Assembly: GCA_950097015.1 (NCBI GenBank)
Contig: CATNEN010000030.1
Coordinates: forward strand, 538,501-602,500
Reading direction: 5' to 3'
Origin: Macrostomum hystrix
Lineage: Eukaryota; Platyhelminthes; Macrostomidae
Length of the DNA: 64,000 bases
Shown: positions 24,795 to 37,035 of the stretch, piece by piece
Layout of the letters: each line of letters starts with the position of its first letter
Position numbering within the stretch: position 1 is the first letter of the stretch
Notes under the pieces: generated by a model
Databases searched by the model: none
What the model saw: the letters and a program-made list of their open reading frames with translations, nothing else
Told to the model about the DNA's origin: nothing
Made by a program: the position numbers and the translations under genes

Positions 24795-26053
24795 TCAGAC
24801 TTCGATTTGTTCAGTCGGTATCTCCCAGTACTTGACGGGCCACCATTTGCGGCTTCTGAAAAGTCGACGACATCAAGTTGTAATAAGATTTAAAACTAGC
24901 ACTAATAAACTTGGTTTGCCAAGTGATTTTACTGTTTTAAGAATCGAAACTGGCTTTGCTATGCGTGTCTGACTCATCGCTGATGTGGTCTGGAAACCGT
25001 ACGGTTTGACTCATCGCTGATGTGTTTTGGAAACCATACGGTTTGACTAATCGCTGATGTGTCCTAAAATCCGTACGGTTTGACTCATCGCTGATGTGTT
25101 TTGAAAACCATACGGTTTGACTAATCGCTGATGTGTCCTAAAATCCGTACGGTTTGACTCATCGCTGATGTGTCCTAAAATCCGTACGGTTTGACTCATC
25201 GCTGATGTGTTCTGGAAACCCTACAGTCTGACTCATCGCTGATGTGTTCTGGAAACCCTACAGTCTGATTCATCGCTGATGTGTTCTGGAAACCCTACAG
25301 TCTGATTCATCGCTGATGTGTTCTGGAAACCCTACAGTCTGACTCATCGCTGATGTGTTCTGGAAACCCTACAGTCTGACTCATCGCTGATGTGTTCTGG
25401 AAACCCTACAGTCTGATTCATCGCTGATGTGTTCTGGAAACCCTACAGTCTGATTCATCGCTGATGTGTTCTGGAGACCGTACAGTCTGACTCATCGCTG
25501 ATGTGTTCTGGAAACCGTACAGTCTGACTCATCGCTGATGTGTTCTGGAAACCGTACAGTCTGACTCATCGCTGATGTGTTCTGGAAACCGTACAGTCTG
25601 ACTCATCGCTGATGTGTCCTAAAATCAGTACGGTTCGACTCATCGCTGATGTGTTCTAGAAAACCGTACAGTTTGACTCATCGCTGATGTGTTCTAGAAA
25701 ACCGTACAGTTTGACTCATCGCTGATGTGTTTTGGAAACCGTATAGTTTGACTCATGCTGACTCACTCATGACTTAACCAAACCTACCTGTGAAACCGGC
25801 CGGCCAATGCCGCGGCCACAGCCTCCGCCAGCTCCGACGTCCGGCCGGCCTTGTCCGCGAATCGTCGGCTCCAATTGACACCGCTGCCGCCGTTGCTGCT
25901 CTCACGATGCGGCCAGGCTTCGGGCTCTGAGCTGCCAGCTGCTGGCCTCATCGAAGACCGTCGCGGTGGAACAGCGTCAACAACCAGCGGCAGCAGCAGC
26001 AGTGGTAGCAGCAGCCACATGTGGCTGGGACCACTGAGCGTTGAGAGCTTCAT
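24795..26053 (-). CDS. Candidate small secreted protein, two exons
   Basis: Exon 1 is 26053-25788 (minus). It begins at a true ATG and encodes a strong signal peptide (MWLLLPLLLLPLVVDA near residues 12-27) and an Arg/Ser/Pro-rich mature part, ending at a good donor CAG|GTAGG. The next good acceptor on the strand is at 24856 (gtcgacttttcag). Joining there keeps the phase and adds 19 further codons to a stop at 24795, giving a Trp-rich end (KWWPVKYWEIP). The product would be about 108 residues. I do not recognise the family; a peptide precursor is possible. A 37-bp array fills the intron. Exon 1 is reasonably supported; the second exon is inferred from phase and splice signals only. Confidence 0.4.
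24966..25760. repeat. 37-bp minisatellite
   Basis: About 21 copies with core gactcatcgctgatgtgttc followed by tggaaaccgtacagt. Leftmost copies are more diverged (cctaaaatccgtacgg). The array ends about 30 nt from the exon 1 donor of the secreted-protein gene. Confidence 0.95.
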
Positions 26054-26089
26054 CTTGCACAGGCCCTAGCTTCAAAAGATTTTTGGCGA

Positions 26090-26800
26090 TATTCGATTGA
26101 TCTCTATAACGCTTTTGTTTAAGGCCTGTGTTTTAGAATTTTTAGAGTTGATTCCTAAATAAAGACATTAGCTTACCTGTCTTTTGTAGCGACCAAGCGT
26201 TCTTTCTAGATCAATTCTTATCTTTGGTGAATGGCAGGTAATCTGTTGCAATAGTTGACAGGAGGCTGCTGCTTATAACGAAAAGGGGTTTCAAATGATA
26301 CCCACTTCACTTTTCTCTCTGACCAATCAGCTCAATTGAGCTCAGGACTTGGGGCTCATAAGGATTCAGTTGGAGTCCGTGATCTGATATGAAATAATCC
26401 ATGATCCGCAGAAAAAATGTGCTGTTTTTAATCTTAGCTATCGTTAGTGATATCGATTGCGTTTCAAAATCGAACTGAAATCGAAGAATTTTGTTCGCTC
26501 GCCTGAATGGACGTCAAAAGTCTAAAATATGAATTCCGCCAAAAAATATTCAATCGTCATTGATTTGAGTCGTCACAAGCTACTGACAAAAGTAGTTACT
26601 AATGTGTGTTTTAATTTTCAAACTTCAGGAGTTTTTGGACTTCGTTAATGACAGATTAAGAGCGGTAACTGAATTAAAGCTACGTAACTTCGGTCGGGTA
26701 TTTCGAATAACCACATTTTCTTGTTCTGTATATCCCAAAATATTTAACCAATCGCTATAAAAATCCAGCTAAAATATAAAAAAACTAAAACTAAAGCTAA
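26090..26800. other. Spacer, no gene seen
   Basis: A donor-like gtaagc on the minus strand at about 26174 could end a 5' UTR exon of the secreted-protein gene. Otherwise nothing is supported. Confidence 0.3.
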
Positions 26801-26804
26801 AATT

Positions 26805-27330
26805 TTGCCTTCTCTCCGTCGAACAAACTTTCAGAATCACAAGACAGCGGCATCGTCGAGATATTCAATGGTTCTCGTCGGGGTTTTAGGTGGCAAAAAC
26901 CACGAATATTGGCATAATTATTCTGCTCACAAATTTTCATCATGGAACCATGTTGGCCCCACAAACTATGTCAATCAGTCGCCGGGACCTTTGGTGACTG
27001 TCTGGAGCATCGGCGGCGACCGTCAGGACCTTCGACAAAAGCGCCCGATTGGCATGTCGAAGACGTTCCTAAGAAGAAATTGTAGAATGCTCTTCTGCAT
27101 GCAGAAATCAGTCAGTAGACATTGAAGTGCCTGAGAAAAGTTTTCTACGAATGATGGACTCAGATTATTGAACCAATATGGTCTATGCAGAGTAATGTTA
27201 GTTGTCCTTGTCACCAGTGTCTCCGACAAGAATCGCTGAATATCTTGACGATGCTGACATCGGACGGCTTTGAAAGTTAGTTCATCGAAAAGGGCGGAAA
27301 ATGTTGATCAATATGGTGGACTTTCACGAA
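26805..27330. mobile_element. Foldback (MITE-like) element
   Basis: The left arm at about 26815-26890 and the right arm at about 27210-27290 are imperfect inverted copies. Shared words are catcgtcgagatatt and its complement, and aaactttca and tgaaagtt. The right arm and its flank are also similar, inverted, to 45070-45215, so the element is dispersed. It has no coding capacity. Confidence 0.55.
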
Positions 27331-27900
27331 AATCGGTCATTCGGTTTTGGGAGCTATCGTGAAACAGGCAGTGATACCCCGTGGTATTTTTCCCAGGGGG
27401 GAAATAGTGTGGCCTTTCTACTGTTAGAAGTGCTACTAAACACTCGGGTTCGTTGGAGGCCAGCCTTAAAATGATTTTCCAAGGTTAGTCACGTGCTTTG
27501 AATTGGTTTGCCTCTAAGCCAACTAGCATTTCTAGAAATAGAAGCAACAGAACCCTCTTTCCTCTGGCCTCGAAAAGGCCAGAAAATTAGAAACTCCGTT
27601 CCTGTCGACTTGGTCAGCAGGGCTAACCATAGACTATCACATGAGAATTTGACTACTGCTTTGCAAAGCCCTTGCAGCCAAGAAGGAGTAACAAAACCAT
27701 CTCGCTTCCGCAGTGGACTGGAGGCCAGAGTAGTGTGAATGTACATGGCCTGGACAGAAATTTAAATCTGGCCATAGACTATAAAATTTTAGGAAACGAA
27801 TAGACAGGCATGGCTCTCTAAATGGGGTTAAGAGTTGAGTGCGGATGTACATGTATTACATGCATTAGCAGAGCAGAGTCAACTTAAATATCTATATCTA
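27331..27900. other. Spacer between foldback and piggyBac remnants
   Basis: No supported gene. Short ORFs on both strands lack features. It may include the 5' end of the piggyBac-type element, but I could not find its terminal repeats. Confidence 0.35.
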
Positions 27901-27904
27901 CAAC

Positions 27905-29432
27905 TACTATGGACGATATGTGCTCTTCACAACGGATTCTGACAGCGACACCGCCATCACAGACGATTCTGATCCAATGCAGTCTGCTGAAGATGGAGAC
28001 GATTTGCAGGAAAGTGGTGAAGATGTCGCTATCGATGAAGAAGGAGACGATTTGCAGGAAAGTGGTGAAGATGTCGCTATCGATGAAGAAGGAGACGACA
28101 GTTCTAAAGTCATGGAAGGATACTAACCGGGACGAGATCTCCAAGCTTCTGGGCATGCACCTCTTCATGGGAATCTCCCGGTAGCCGGAATTACACGATT
28201 ACTGGAGCACCAGTGACATTCACTGCACACCGTTTTTCCAGTCTCCATATGCCCTCACACGTGACAGATTCAAATAGCTGCTCTCGTTTCTTCGGTTTTA
28301 CAACGCACGCGAACCAGTCACGGATGATCCGCTGCACAAAATTCGGCCACTAATTCAACTGGCTCAGCGGCTCTGCAGCAACGTTTACCAGCCAGAGCAG
28401 CAACTTAGTGTTGATGAGTCTCTCATTCTGTATAAAAGAAGGCTTCAGTTCAGACAGTACATACCATCAAAGAGAGCACGAGTTGGTATAAAATTGTACT
28501 GCGCTTGTGAATCGACTTCTGGATATTTATACAGATTTCTGGTGCACTCGACTGCAGAAGAGAATTCCCGCTTTGGTGAAGACCTCGGCTGCGATCAACT
28601 GTCTCTAAGCGAGAGAATAGTAGTTGAACTGTGTAAGGATCTGCTTGATTTAGGCTACCACGTTTTCGTGGACAAGTGGTTTGCCTCTGCCAGACTTGCC
28701 AGTGTTCTGTACGTGTGCAGCACACTTTTCACAGGAACTGTTCGAGCCGACCGCGGAGTGCCTTTGTCGCTCCGTGGACGCCCGGTGCCAGTAAACGACG
28801 TTATCTTCATGAGAAAGCATCCTCTGCTAGCCATGAAGATCTCAGAGCGGAAGGAGAGCGGCTTGAAGACGATCTTTATGCTTGACACCCATGGCTCAGC
28901 TGACAAAGCCCAGGTACTGCGAATTCGCAAGAGTGGTAAAGTGGTACTGGTGCAGAAGAGCGCATCGAATTTGCTATTCAATCGCTGCATGGGAGGTGTT
29001 GACCGACTAGACGCCATGCTGAAGCCGTACGACAGCTGTCGAAAAACGTATAAATGGTTTCACAAGTTGGGATTGCACCTCTGCCTGCTTCTCGTACACA
29101 ATGCATGGGTTGTGCATTCATAGAACGGTGGTCGCTTACCATTTTTTAAGTTTCTGGAGCGATGCCTTGTTCATTTGGTGGAATCGACTGGCCCTGGCAG
29201 GCTGAGAGCAGCGCCCAGGATGCTGACAGGTGTCGCTGCCCAGCAGGAACGCCACTTTCCATCAAGGCTTCCACCAAACGACTCCACACCAAGACCGGCA
29301 AAGCGCTGCCGCGTGTGCTACAGCAGGGGCAATGCAAAGCGCACTGCTTTCTGCTGCACCGTGTGCCCAGGCGCCCCTTGACTTTGTCCCAGCTCCTGCT
29401 TCGAGGAGTGGCATGCGAATCACTAAGTAACT
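27905..29432 (+). pseudogene. piggyBac-type transposase, inactivated
   Basis: An acidic N-terminal region (27920-28126) is followed, after a frame change near 28105, by a transposase core in one frame. Family landmarks: VDESLI with a QYIPSKR tail holding the first catalytic Asp, VFVDKWFAS holding the second, GGVDRLD holding the third, and a C-terminal Cys-rich finger (CRVCYSRG, CCTVC) near 29310-29365. In-frame stops at 28182, 28275 and 29121 break it. PiggyBac transposases cut and paste DNA at TTAA; this copy cannot make a full protein. A 48-bp piece of the acidic region is duplicated in tandem at about 28003-28098. Domesticated PGBD-like function is unlikely given three stops. Confidence 0.85.
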
Positions 29433-30019
29433 AAAGCTACCATCATAGGATGCATTTCGAATGTATCTGAGTTATTGTCTGTTGAAAGCTGTTCTATATT
29501 TTCTTTACGAGATAAAACTGTAGTTGGTTGGATCATAAAAGTTACTGCACGTCGCAGAAAGGGGACCATGCATGCAAAGTGCACATGCGTAGTGAATTGG
29601 TGACAGAATATCATGTTGTTAAATTTAAATTTTATATGTTTTGCTAGTACAATTTACGTAAACTGCAATCAGCTTTGTCTGGGTTTTGCTACCATGTTCC
29701 GTTAACCTTAACTTCAGTGTTGCTGACCATCATGATCGGCAGGAAAGGCTCTGCTTCTCTGAAAATTTTATCGCCCATAGACAGTACGAATTTTTCTCGG
29801 CAGATAGGGCTTTTAATCTATGGTCAGCTCAGCTGACCATCCGGCAGCTTGAAGATAAAACAATCTAAACGTCTTTTTCCCTCGAAATCGAGAGTTATGT
29901 CTGCTAATTCAGATAGAACTTAAGGCAAACAATGACAAAGCTATCGAGAAAGAGAAGTCAGCCATTGTAGTCATTGCAAAAGAAATATATTGAATCAGCA
30001 GCGTTGCTCTCGGCGCAGT
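29433..30019. other. Spacer downstream of receptor gene A
   Basis: It should contain the 3' UTR of receptor A on the minus strand. No other feature is supported. Confidence 0.4.
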
Positions 30020-32637
30020 TTAATGTCGCAATCGCGCCTCGCAATCGCCTATGCCGCCATTCATGACAGCCAGGCTGCTTATGAGAGCGAACATGCCCAG
30101 CGAAGGACCGACAGCGCAGAGGAGCAGCAGGCGGTCGATCGCTGAGCCGATCGCAATCCACTCCAGCCTGGAGTCCTGGTCCTCATGACATTTCAGAGTT
30201 GGCTTGGAAACCGAGTCAGAGCTGGCAGTCTCACTGCGCCTGTCACAGTTGATCACCTGTAATCGGAATCAGCGTAGGGATGGCCATTTTTTAATCACAT
30301 CTGGATGAAAGGTGATTCGCTGGCGGAATGCTAAACAGGCCTGTTTGTGTGACGTAGTTTAGTGTGAAGAAACAAAATTCAAACGTTTGTCTTACAACTG
30401 ACGCCCTGAAACCGCACAGGCGGTTGAGAAACAGCAGCCTCAGTGCGCGGTTGCCCACAGGCTTCTCCGATGCAGCTCTCCTGTAGCACATCAGCACAAT
30501 GATGCTGCCCACTGTGCTCAGAGCTGTCACCGCCATGGCCACCGTGAAGTACCAGGCTGGAGAGTGATTGCACACGGTGCTAGCTGTACACACTCAGCAC
30601 TGACTGCTGGCTAATGAACATGCGAGCTAAGCTCAACACATTGAGACTTACTGAGCACAGGCACGGACTCGCTCTGAGCAGGAGTGATGCTGCCAGCCAG
30701 CTGCAGGAACACACTCATTGACAGCAGAATGGCCACATTCAGAGCCAGCCTGTCGCCCGAGTCCGGCGGAATGAGAAACCCGAAGATGCAGGTGACGAGG
30801 ATGAGAGCGCTCGGGACGATGAGCACAGTGACGTAGTAGAGAGGCCTTCTCTGCAATGGGAGTCGGTATGAGGGGCTCCGTTTCTCACCAAAGTGGTGGT
30901 TTTTGCAGCGAGCAACGGAACCGATGTCCCTGGCTGCAGCTACTTGTAATAAAACAGATTTGACAGGTTGCAGGTCTCACCCTGAAGTGGATGGCAACAT
31001 ACGCCTGCTCTTTTTCGCTTTTCCTGTCGACACCAGTTTCCACAGCGATGATGCAGAACTCATTATTGTTAGAGAAAGGCACAAGGTGACCATAGAGAGA
31101 TCGTTGCACAGCGCTGATTCTTTGATGCTTGATACTTCTCATCGAGTTGAAGTAGACCCGGCAATGCTGAGTGTCGAATGGGAAGTCCCTCAGGGCCATG
31201 CTGCACTTGGTAGTGATGCCATAAGCCAGGTTGAGCTGCACTGAGCCGTTCGCTTGTACCTCGGCGAGCTGCTTGCTTATCTCGAAGGTGCGGAGCTCCG
31301 CGCTGAATACGAATGGATATACAATGTTGTAAGTAACAATGTCACTAATGAGAGATCAACGAAGTAGCTCAAAACCTACGGGTTTCTGACCCGGATATCC
31401 GGCACCCAGATCCAGTCCATTGGCAGGAAGATCTCGCTAATCTGGGATAGAGCTGCATCGCCGGACTTGTCCCAGGCCAGCCTTTTGTCGGTCCATTGCT
31501 TGGTGTAAGCGTTTATGAGGAATTTAATAGCCGTTGAGTGTTGAGTAAGATTAAGAGTTACGAGTTACGAGCGTACACACTTGAGTTTGTACTCAAGAGT
31601 CCACCAAATCCACTAACATTGGGACTGAAATCGAAGCCGACTTGCAAACTGTTCCGTCGAACCCAAACCTGTTTCATTAGTCAAGTACAACTTTATTATT
31701 CATTCTGTGGCGTAGAATAGTAAACTAGGCGACCTATCACCCTTGGGGCGATCAGATGCCTCTGAAGCTCGTGACTTTGCTCATAACTAATCTCAAGATT
31801 CAATTGTTGAGTTAGGATTTGAGTCCTAACTGGTCGGTCATCCTGCTGTTCGGCGTCGAAGCTACCTCGAACGCTTAGCTTAGGCTTAGGCTTAGGCTGT
31901 CTTACAGTCTCACCTTGATGAGGTGGGCTTGCATACAGACATCAGTGTCACTCTAAGCCTCAGATGCAGTGGCAATCAGAACCCGCTAGCGATGAACCAA
32001 CTGAATCAGCCAAGCCACCGGCTGCGCCGTTGCCAAGGATAAACCGATAACCTGAATGGTAACTTCTGACGCTGACCTGCAGGTCTTCTCACTAATTTGC
32101 CCCGTAGTCCGCTGCGACCTGCCACTCCCAAATGTACTACGAGATCTTAAGCGCTAGGGACATGTCATTTGCGTTGTAATTCGAGCTGCATACACGGCTC
32201 GTTTAACAATTACGAATAACAATTATGACACATGCCACCAAAGTATTGATTACTGATGGCTTTCTTGATTTTAGAACCGAAAGCACTGACTCACAAAGAT
32301 TATCCAGCTCTCTATTGAAATCAATTGTTTTACAGCGATCTGAAACGTAGCGAGAGTGGGTAGGCAGGTGAAATGTGGTTAAATTTCAGCGAAAAACAGC
32401 ATAGCTTTAGCTCACCACTTCAATCAGCTGGGTGACGATGCAGTCCAATGTGATATGATTAGCTCTGCCATTGTCAGGTGGCGGAGCTACACCCTTGGAG
32501 TAGTGAGTGGTCAGGTTCAACCAGCGGGTCACCAGCTCGTCTGGGGAGACCGCTGCGGCAGGAGCCGTCTGGCAGCGCGCAGAGAGCGGCTTGAGAAGCA
32601 GCAGCAGCAGCAGCAGTAGTGACAGAAGGCGGAGCAT
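30020..32637 (-). CDS. Receptor A: nicotinic-like Cys-loop channel subunit
   Basis: Exons on the minus strand: 32637-32416, 31498-31380, 31302-30981, 30850-30652, 30556-30396, 30256-30020. All phases agree and give about 419 residues. Exon 1 has a leucine-run signal peptide partly encoded by a CAG/CTG microsatellite. The Cys-loop is CSMALRDFPFDTQHC. M1-M2 has PPDSGDRLALN, the acidic residue before M2 typical of cation channels. M3 begins WYFTVAMAV, and M4 follows WIAIGSAIDRL. The 45-nt micro-exon found in the sister genes between exons 1 and 2 was not found; skipping it keeps the frame. There is no vicinal Cys pair in loop C, so it resembles a non-alpha subunit. An upstream ATG at 32685 exists, but a TATA-like gcatatatta there favours the start at 32637. 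Confidence 0.75.
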
Positions 32638-33506
32638 GCTTGTGCCCTGTGTCCGCATGCCGTGAACGTAGATAGTAGTTTGCATATATTAGATGGCTTT
32701 GGGTTGAGTATGACCAACAGAACGTAGTTAGCAAACACATCCTTGGACGTTGGCACACAAACGCGGAAATCGCAGAGTAAACACTAACTAGATTGACCGT
32801 GAGTATTTGTGCATGGTAAGCTCTGCAATAAACCTGGAGTATCAGAAACTGCCCCCCTCATTCTCATCTAATTCTGGGGTGGAATGATTATATCCAGCTC
32901 ACGATCCTTAGTCTCGCTTCACACCACGAATTCACATGTTTCACATGATTGCTAATGCATCAGCAATCAATTTAACAGACACGTTCGACGCGACTAGCAT
33001 ACCTCCCCAACCATTTCTGACGAGAAACTATATTAAATAAACGATTGACTAACCTTCTCGACTTCTCAAAGCGAAGGCTTGCGAGATGCGAGTATGCGAG
33101 AGCGGAGTATGCGAGAGACATTGCTAGCGCTGCTTCTCAGCATTTTGTGGTTGGTGGGCATTTAAAATACCTTAATGATCGATAACTTTTTTCTGTCCAC
33201 CCGACTATTTAAAAACTTTAGCGCTGAATTTATTACATATTAATTTATGATTGTGTCTTTTTTAATCAAAAACTGTCGAACACATGCAGAGATATTAGGA
33301 GTGTCTAAGAACTTTTTGGACGCACATAAGCTGCGCTCTCGAGTATCCTAAATTTTATTTTTAAAAGTTGAAGTCCATGACAGGAAAAAGGCAAAATTTT
33401 ATGCTCTCAAACACTTTACAAGCGTAATTTTGTCATCGATTGACTCAAAATTCCACGGTTTCCGAAGCCAAACGTTATCAGAAAATGTTTGCGCGTGAAT
33501 CGGGAC

Positions 33507-35763
33507 TCAACATGCGCTGAATCCGCCTTTCATAGCTGAGCCTATAAGGCACAGCGCAACAGCTACAGTCAAGCAGATAGCTACTGTGACAAGAAGCCAG
33601 TCCAGCACCCGCCCAATATGGCGCCACTCGTTGCAGTGATCCTGAAAATCGACACACACGATTTACTGGCTTAATAAAAGCAAGTTCAGATGAAATGAAG
33701 TTTCGCTATAAAAAGCTGCCTGACCTCGACTTTGGCCCAGCCGCACAGGCGGTTGAGAAACAGCAGCCTCAGTGCGCGGTTGCTCACAGGCTGCTCCGAT
33801 GCAGCTCTCCTGTAGCACATCAGCACAATGATGCTGCCCACTGTGCTCAGAGCTGTCACCGCCATGGCCACCGTGAAGTACCAGGCTGGAGAGTGATTGC
33901 ACACGGTGCTAGCTGTACAGACTCAGCACTGACTGCTGGCTAATGAACATGCGAGCTAAGCTCAACATTGAGACTCACTGAGCACAGGCACGGACTCGCT
34001 CTGAGCAGGAGTGATGCTGCCAGCCAGCTGCAGGAACACACTCATTGACAGCAGAATGGCCACATTCAGAGCCAGCCTGTCGCCCGAGTCCGGCGGAATG
34101 AGAAACCCGAAGATGCAGGTGACGAGGATGAGAGCGCTCGGGACGATGAGCACAGTGACGTAGTAGAGAGGCCTTCTCTGCAGTGGGAGTCAGGTGTAGT
34201 GATAACTTACACAGCACAACAGCTGTCTGTACAGCTGACAGTGACAGTGGCTGTCACCACTGTGTCTGTCCGGTACAGTACATACCTGAAATTTAACCTG
34301 CAATAAAATCTTCTTGAACTCTGGAAACGTGATTGAGAATTTCTCTACAGTTAGCGAGATGTTTGTCGTGCAGAACTCGTTGTCCCGACTGTTAAGCTCA
34401 TCGTAGTATACTCTCGGTGGCCCGCCCAGCTCCAGCTGAAGGAATTTCTGCTTCTTCACTGTGGAGGAAAAGTTGATTTCGCATTGTTGAGAATCGAATG
34501 GGAAGTCTCCGAGCTTCACTGGGCACTTGCTGACTAGGCCGTATGGCATCTCAATGTGCACCGCTCCAGTCGAGGTCACCGATGCAAGGAATTTGTCCTT
34601 GTCAAATATCCGGATATCAACCCTGTGCGAATTTACATCAGGTTATGGGACAGTAAGACTTATAAGATTGTTGCCAGGTGAGCTTCGAGGTCACTCACGG
34701 GTGGTTGAGTGTCACGTCGGGTATCCACAGCATGTCAATGGGCACAAATACCTCGTCCACCGCCGCCAGGCTGGTGTCGCTGGTGTCGTTCCAGGCGAGG
34801 CGGGCGTCAAGCCAGTCCTGCAGGTGTTTCGCGGGGTTTGTGATCTTCTGAGTTCCTAGTAATTTTTGTCCCGGTAATGCAGCGTTTCACCACGTCTGAG
34901 AGGCAGTGAGACCAGTCAGTCAGGTCACATAAATCTTACCATAACGAACCAGAGGTCCAACGATATCTCCTGCTTAACAATGTCCTGAAATGATTTTCGT
35001 CATTGATTAATGAAATGTACCTGTGAGGTAGCCATCCAAGAGTTAGCATTAGCACTATAACTGTGAATGGACTGATCGGCTACCTGCCCATCCGTAATCC
35101 TCACCTACCTACCAATCCGCTAATCCTCACCTACCTACCAATCCGCTAATCCTCACCTACCTACCAATCCGCTAATCCTCACCTACCTACCAATCCGCTA
35201 ATCCTCACCTACCTACCAATCCGCTAATCCTCATGGATCGGCTACCTGTCCATCCGCTAATCCTCACTGATCGGCTACCTACCAATCCGCAAATCCTCAC
35301 CTACCTACCAATCCGCTAATCCTCACCTATCTACCAATCCACTAATCCTCACCTACCTACCAATCCGCTAATCCTCACTGATCGGCTACCTACCAATCCG
35401 CTAATCCTCACTGATCGGCTACCTACCAATCCGCTAATCCTCACTGATCGGCTACCTACCAATCCGCTAATCCTCACTGATCGGCTACCTACCAATCCGC
35501 TAATCCTCACTGATCGGCTACCTACCAATCCGCTAATCCTCACGATGAGGATGTTAAATTTCACAATGTTGGCAGTTCCATTGTCAGGAGGAGGCGCGGC
35601 GCCTTTAAAGTAGCCACCATTGACGATCTTCAGCAGCTGGAGGATTTTCTCGTCGTTGGATATCCGGGCTTGCTGACCAGAGCTTGTGTCCGGATGCGCA
35701 TAGCAATAGATTGAGTATAATGGCCGTGGCTTGGAAGAATCTGATCGCATTTAGATGGGCCAT
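33507..35763 (-). CDS. Receptor B: nicotinic-like Cys-loop subunit with a frameshift
   Basis: Exons: 35763-35544, 34984-34940 (micro-exon), 34817-34699, 34622-34286, 34177-33979, 33885-33725, 33641-33507. From the second exon on, every phase fits. The Cys-loop is CPVKLGDFPFDSQQC, M2 carries SGDRLALN, and M4 is encoded by the last exon after EWRHIGRVLD. Exon 1 is odd. From the Kozak-like ATG at 35763 a good signal peptide (MAHLNAIRFFQATAIIL...) is read in one frame, but the mature start QQARISNDEK lies in another. The exon is 220 nt, while 219 would restore the frame (C, counted from its signal-peptide ATG, has 219; A and E have 222). So one inserted base at about 35685-35700 breaks the gene, or the assembly has an error. 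Intron 1 begins with an array that repeats the splice donor. Confidence 0.7.
35075..35543. repeat. 26/33-bp minisatellite carrying repeated splice donors
   Basis: About 16 units, mixing 26-nt and 33-nt forms that share tacctaccaatccgctaatc. On the minus strand each unit contains GTGAGGATTAG, the same sequence as the exon 1 donor of receptor B at 35543. The array starts exactly at that donor and fills the start of intron 1. Confidence 0.93.
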
Positions 35764-36857
35764 GGGTTGGCACAGTTGATCTGACAGTACTCACAGTACG
35801 ATCACTGCATGGAAGGTTTTTATTGTATTCTCAGTCCCGCAAATGCTCCGGTAAACACAGACAGCCCGAGCACTACCATATGGAAACACATTGGAGGGTA
35901 GGAATTGGTCCCCAAACTGACAGTCCATGCCGGACTCATCAACTAACTAATGACTTTCTGACTGATGAAAATAAGGCTTTGAATTGTGGGCTGACAAACG
36001 CTAGGTTAGGGTATTTTTGTAAGTGATGCATCGGACAGAACGTATCTTTTTGCATTGTAGACAACTGCTAGTTGTCTATGGTAAAAGATGTGTGTCATTC
36101 CGGCAGGCAGTTTAATCCCAAGGACCACTAGAAGAAGGACGGGCACTTCGTTTCTTGTAAAATTTATGAAAGTTTGATAACTTTTTATTGGAAGCAGATC
36201 CAACACTTTTCTTTTAAAATAACTTGCAAACATGTTGCTTCAACGAATTTTAAAAAGCTTTATTTATGGATAACTGATGTTCATTTTATTTTCGCTTATT
36301 TATCATGAAGCACAATAGCCAGTCAATAGCTATCTCGCAACAAAATCAACTTTACAGTCCCTTTCTGATCAAGTACAAGCGTATTACGAGAACTATGAAG
36401 AACTTTTTATAAAAGAATCAGTAGGCCTTATAAGCAAATGTTAATGCAATGATGATGCAACGATGCAATGTTGAAAGAACAGCACGGGATCTGCTTCTAA
36501 TAAATATTATAGTTATCAGCATTTAGATGTGAAAAACGTTCTTATCTTGCTAGTGAATTTTTCCGTGAAAATCATCAGCCTTGAATAAATTTTCCAAGCA
36601 TCGAAGTGTCTCGTCCTTCTTCTTCTAGTGGTATTGGCACTATCTTGCTCGACAGTTTCATTTATTTGATGCATGTCTTGTCTCTATAAATCAACATAGA
36701 ACAAGGTTCAGCAGTTAGTTCGCTTGACAAAACCTGCATATAAAGTCAAGAGAGGATTTTAGTCAGGAGCTTTCAGCAGCGCCTGCACATGTTCTAATGC
36801 CATCTTCGACGAATGGTCACCGTTCACTTCCGTTCACTGCGGCCAGTCATTTCTTAC
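35764..36857. other. Spacer between receptor clusters B and C
   Basis: No gene is supported. Near-identical pieces (cgtccttcttctagtggt) lie inverted at about 36122-36140 and 36607-36630, a possible short foldback. An ORF at 36006-36233 lacks other support. Confidence 0.35.
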
Positions 36858-37035
36858 CTATCTTCGAATGCTTCACAACGATCTTGGCCTTTAAATCTAG
36901 GCAGAGCGCAACTCTTCTGTCGCCTCCGTTGATAGCGTCGATTATCGATTGGTGTTTTTCGTCGCTATTCGTTGCATATTGCACAGGTGGCGTTCCGGCA
37001 TCTTCGGCAGCGGTTCCGTCGATGTCTTCAAACAT
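36858..37035 (-). CDS. Candidate first exon of an unknown gene
   Basis: It starts at a true ATG and reads 59 codons (MFEDIDGTAAEDAGTPPVQY...) up to a good donor AAGATAG|GTAAGAA at 36858. I do not recognise the protein, no clear second exon was found, and the exon has no signal peptide. It could be chance. Confidence 0.22.

Noticed and set aside
28655-29017. Minus-strand ORF over the piggyBac remnant
   Set aside because: The plus frame has the transposase motifs, so the minus frame is its shadow.
31872-31900. Three TTAGGC-like units resembling a telomere repeat
   Set aside because: Far too short and inside a gene cluster; treated as chance.
31920-31975. Candidate micro-exon of receptor A ending at a gtgag donor
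   Set aside because: Its phase does not fit and the reading does not resemble the sister micro-exons.
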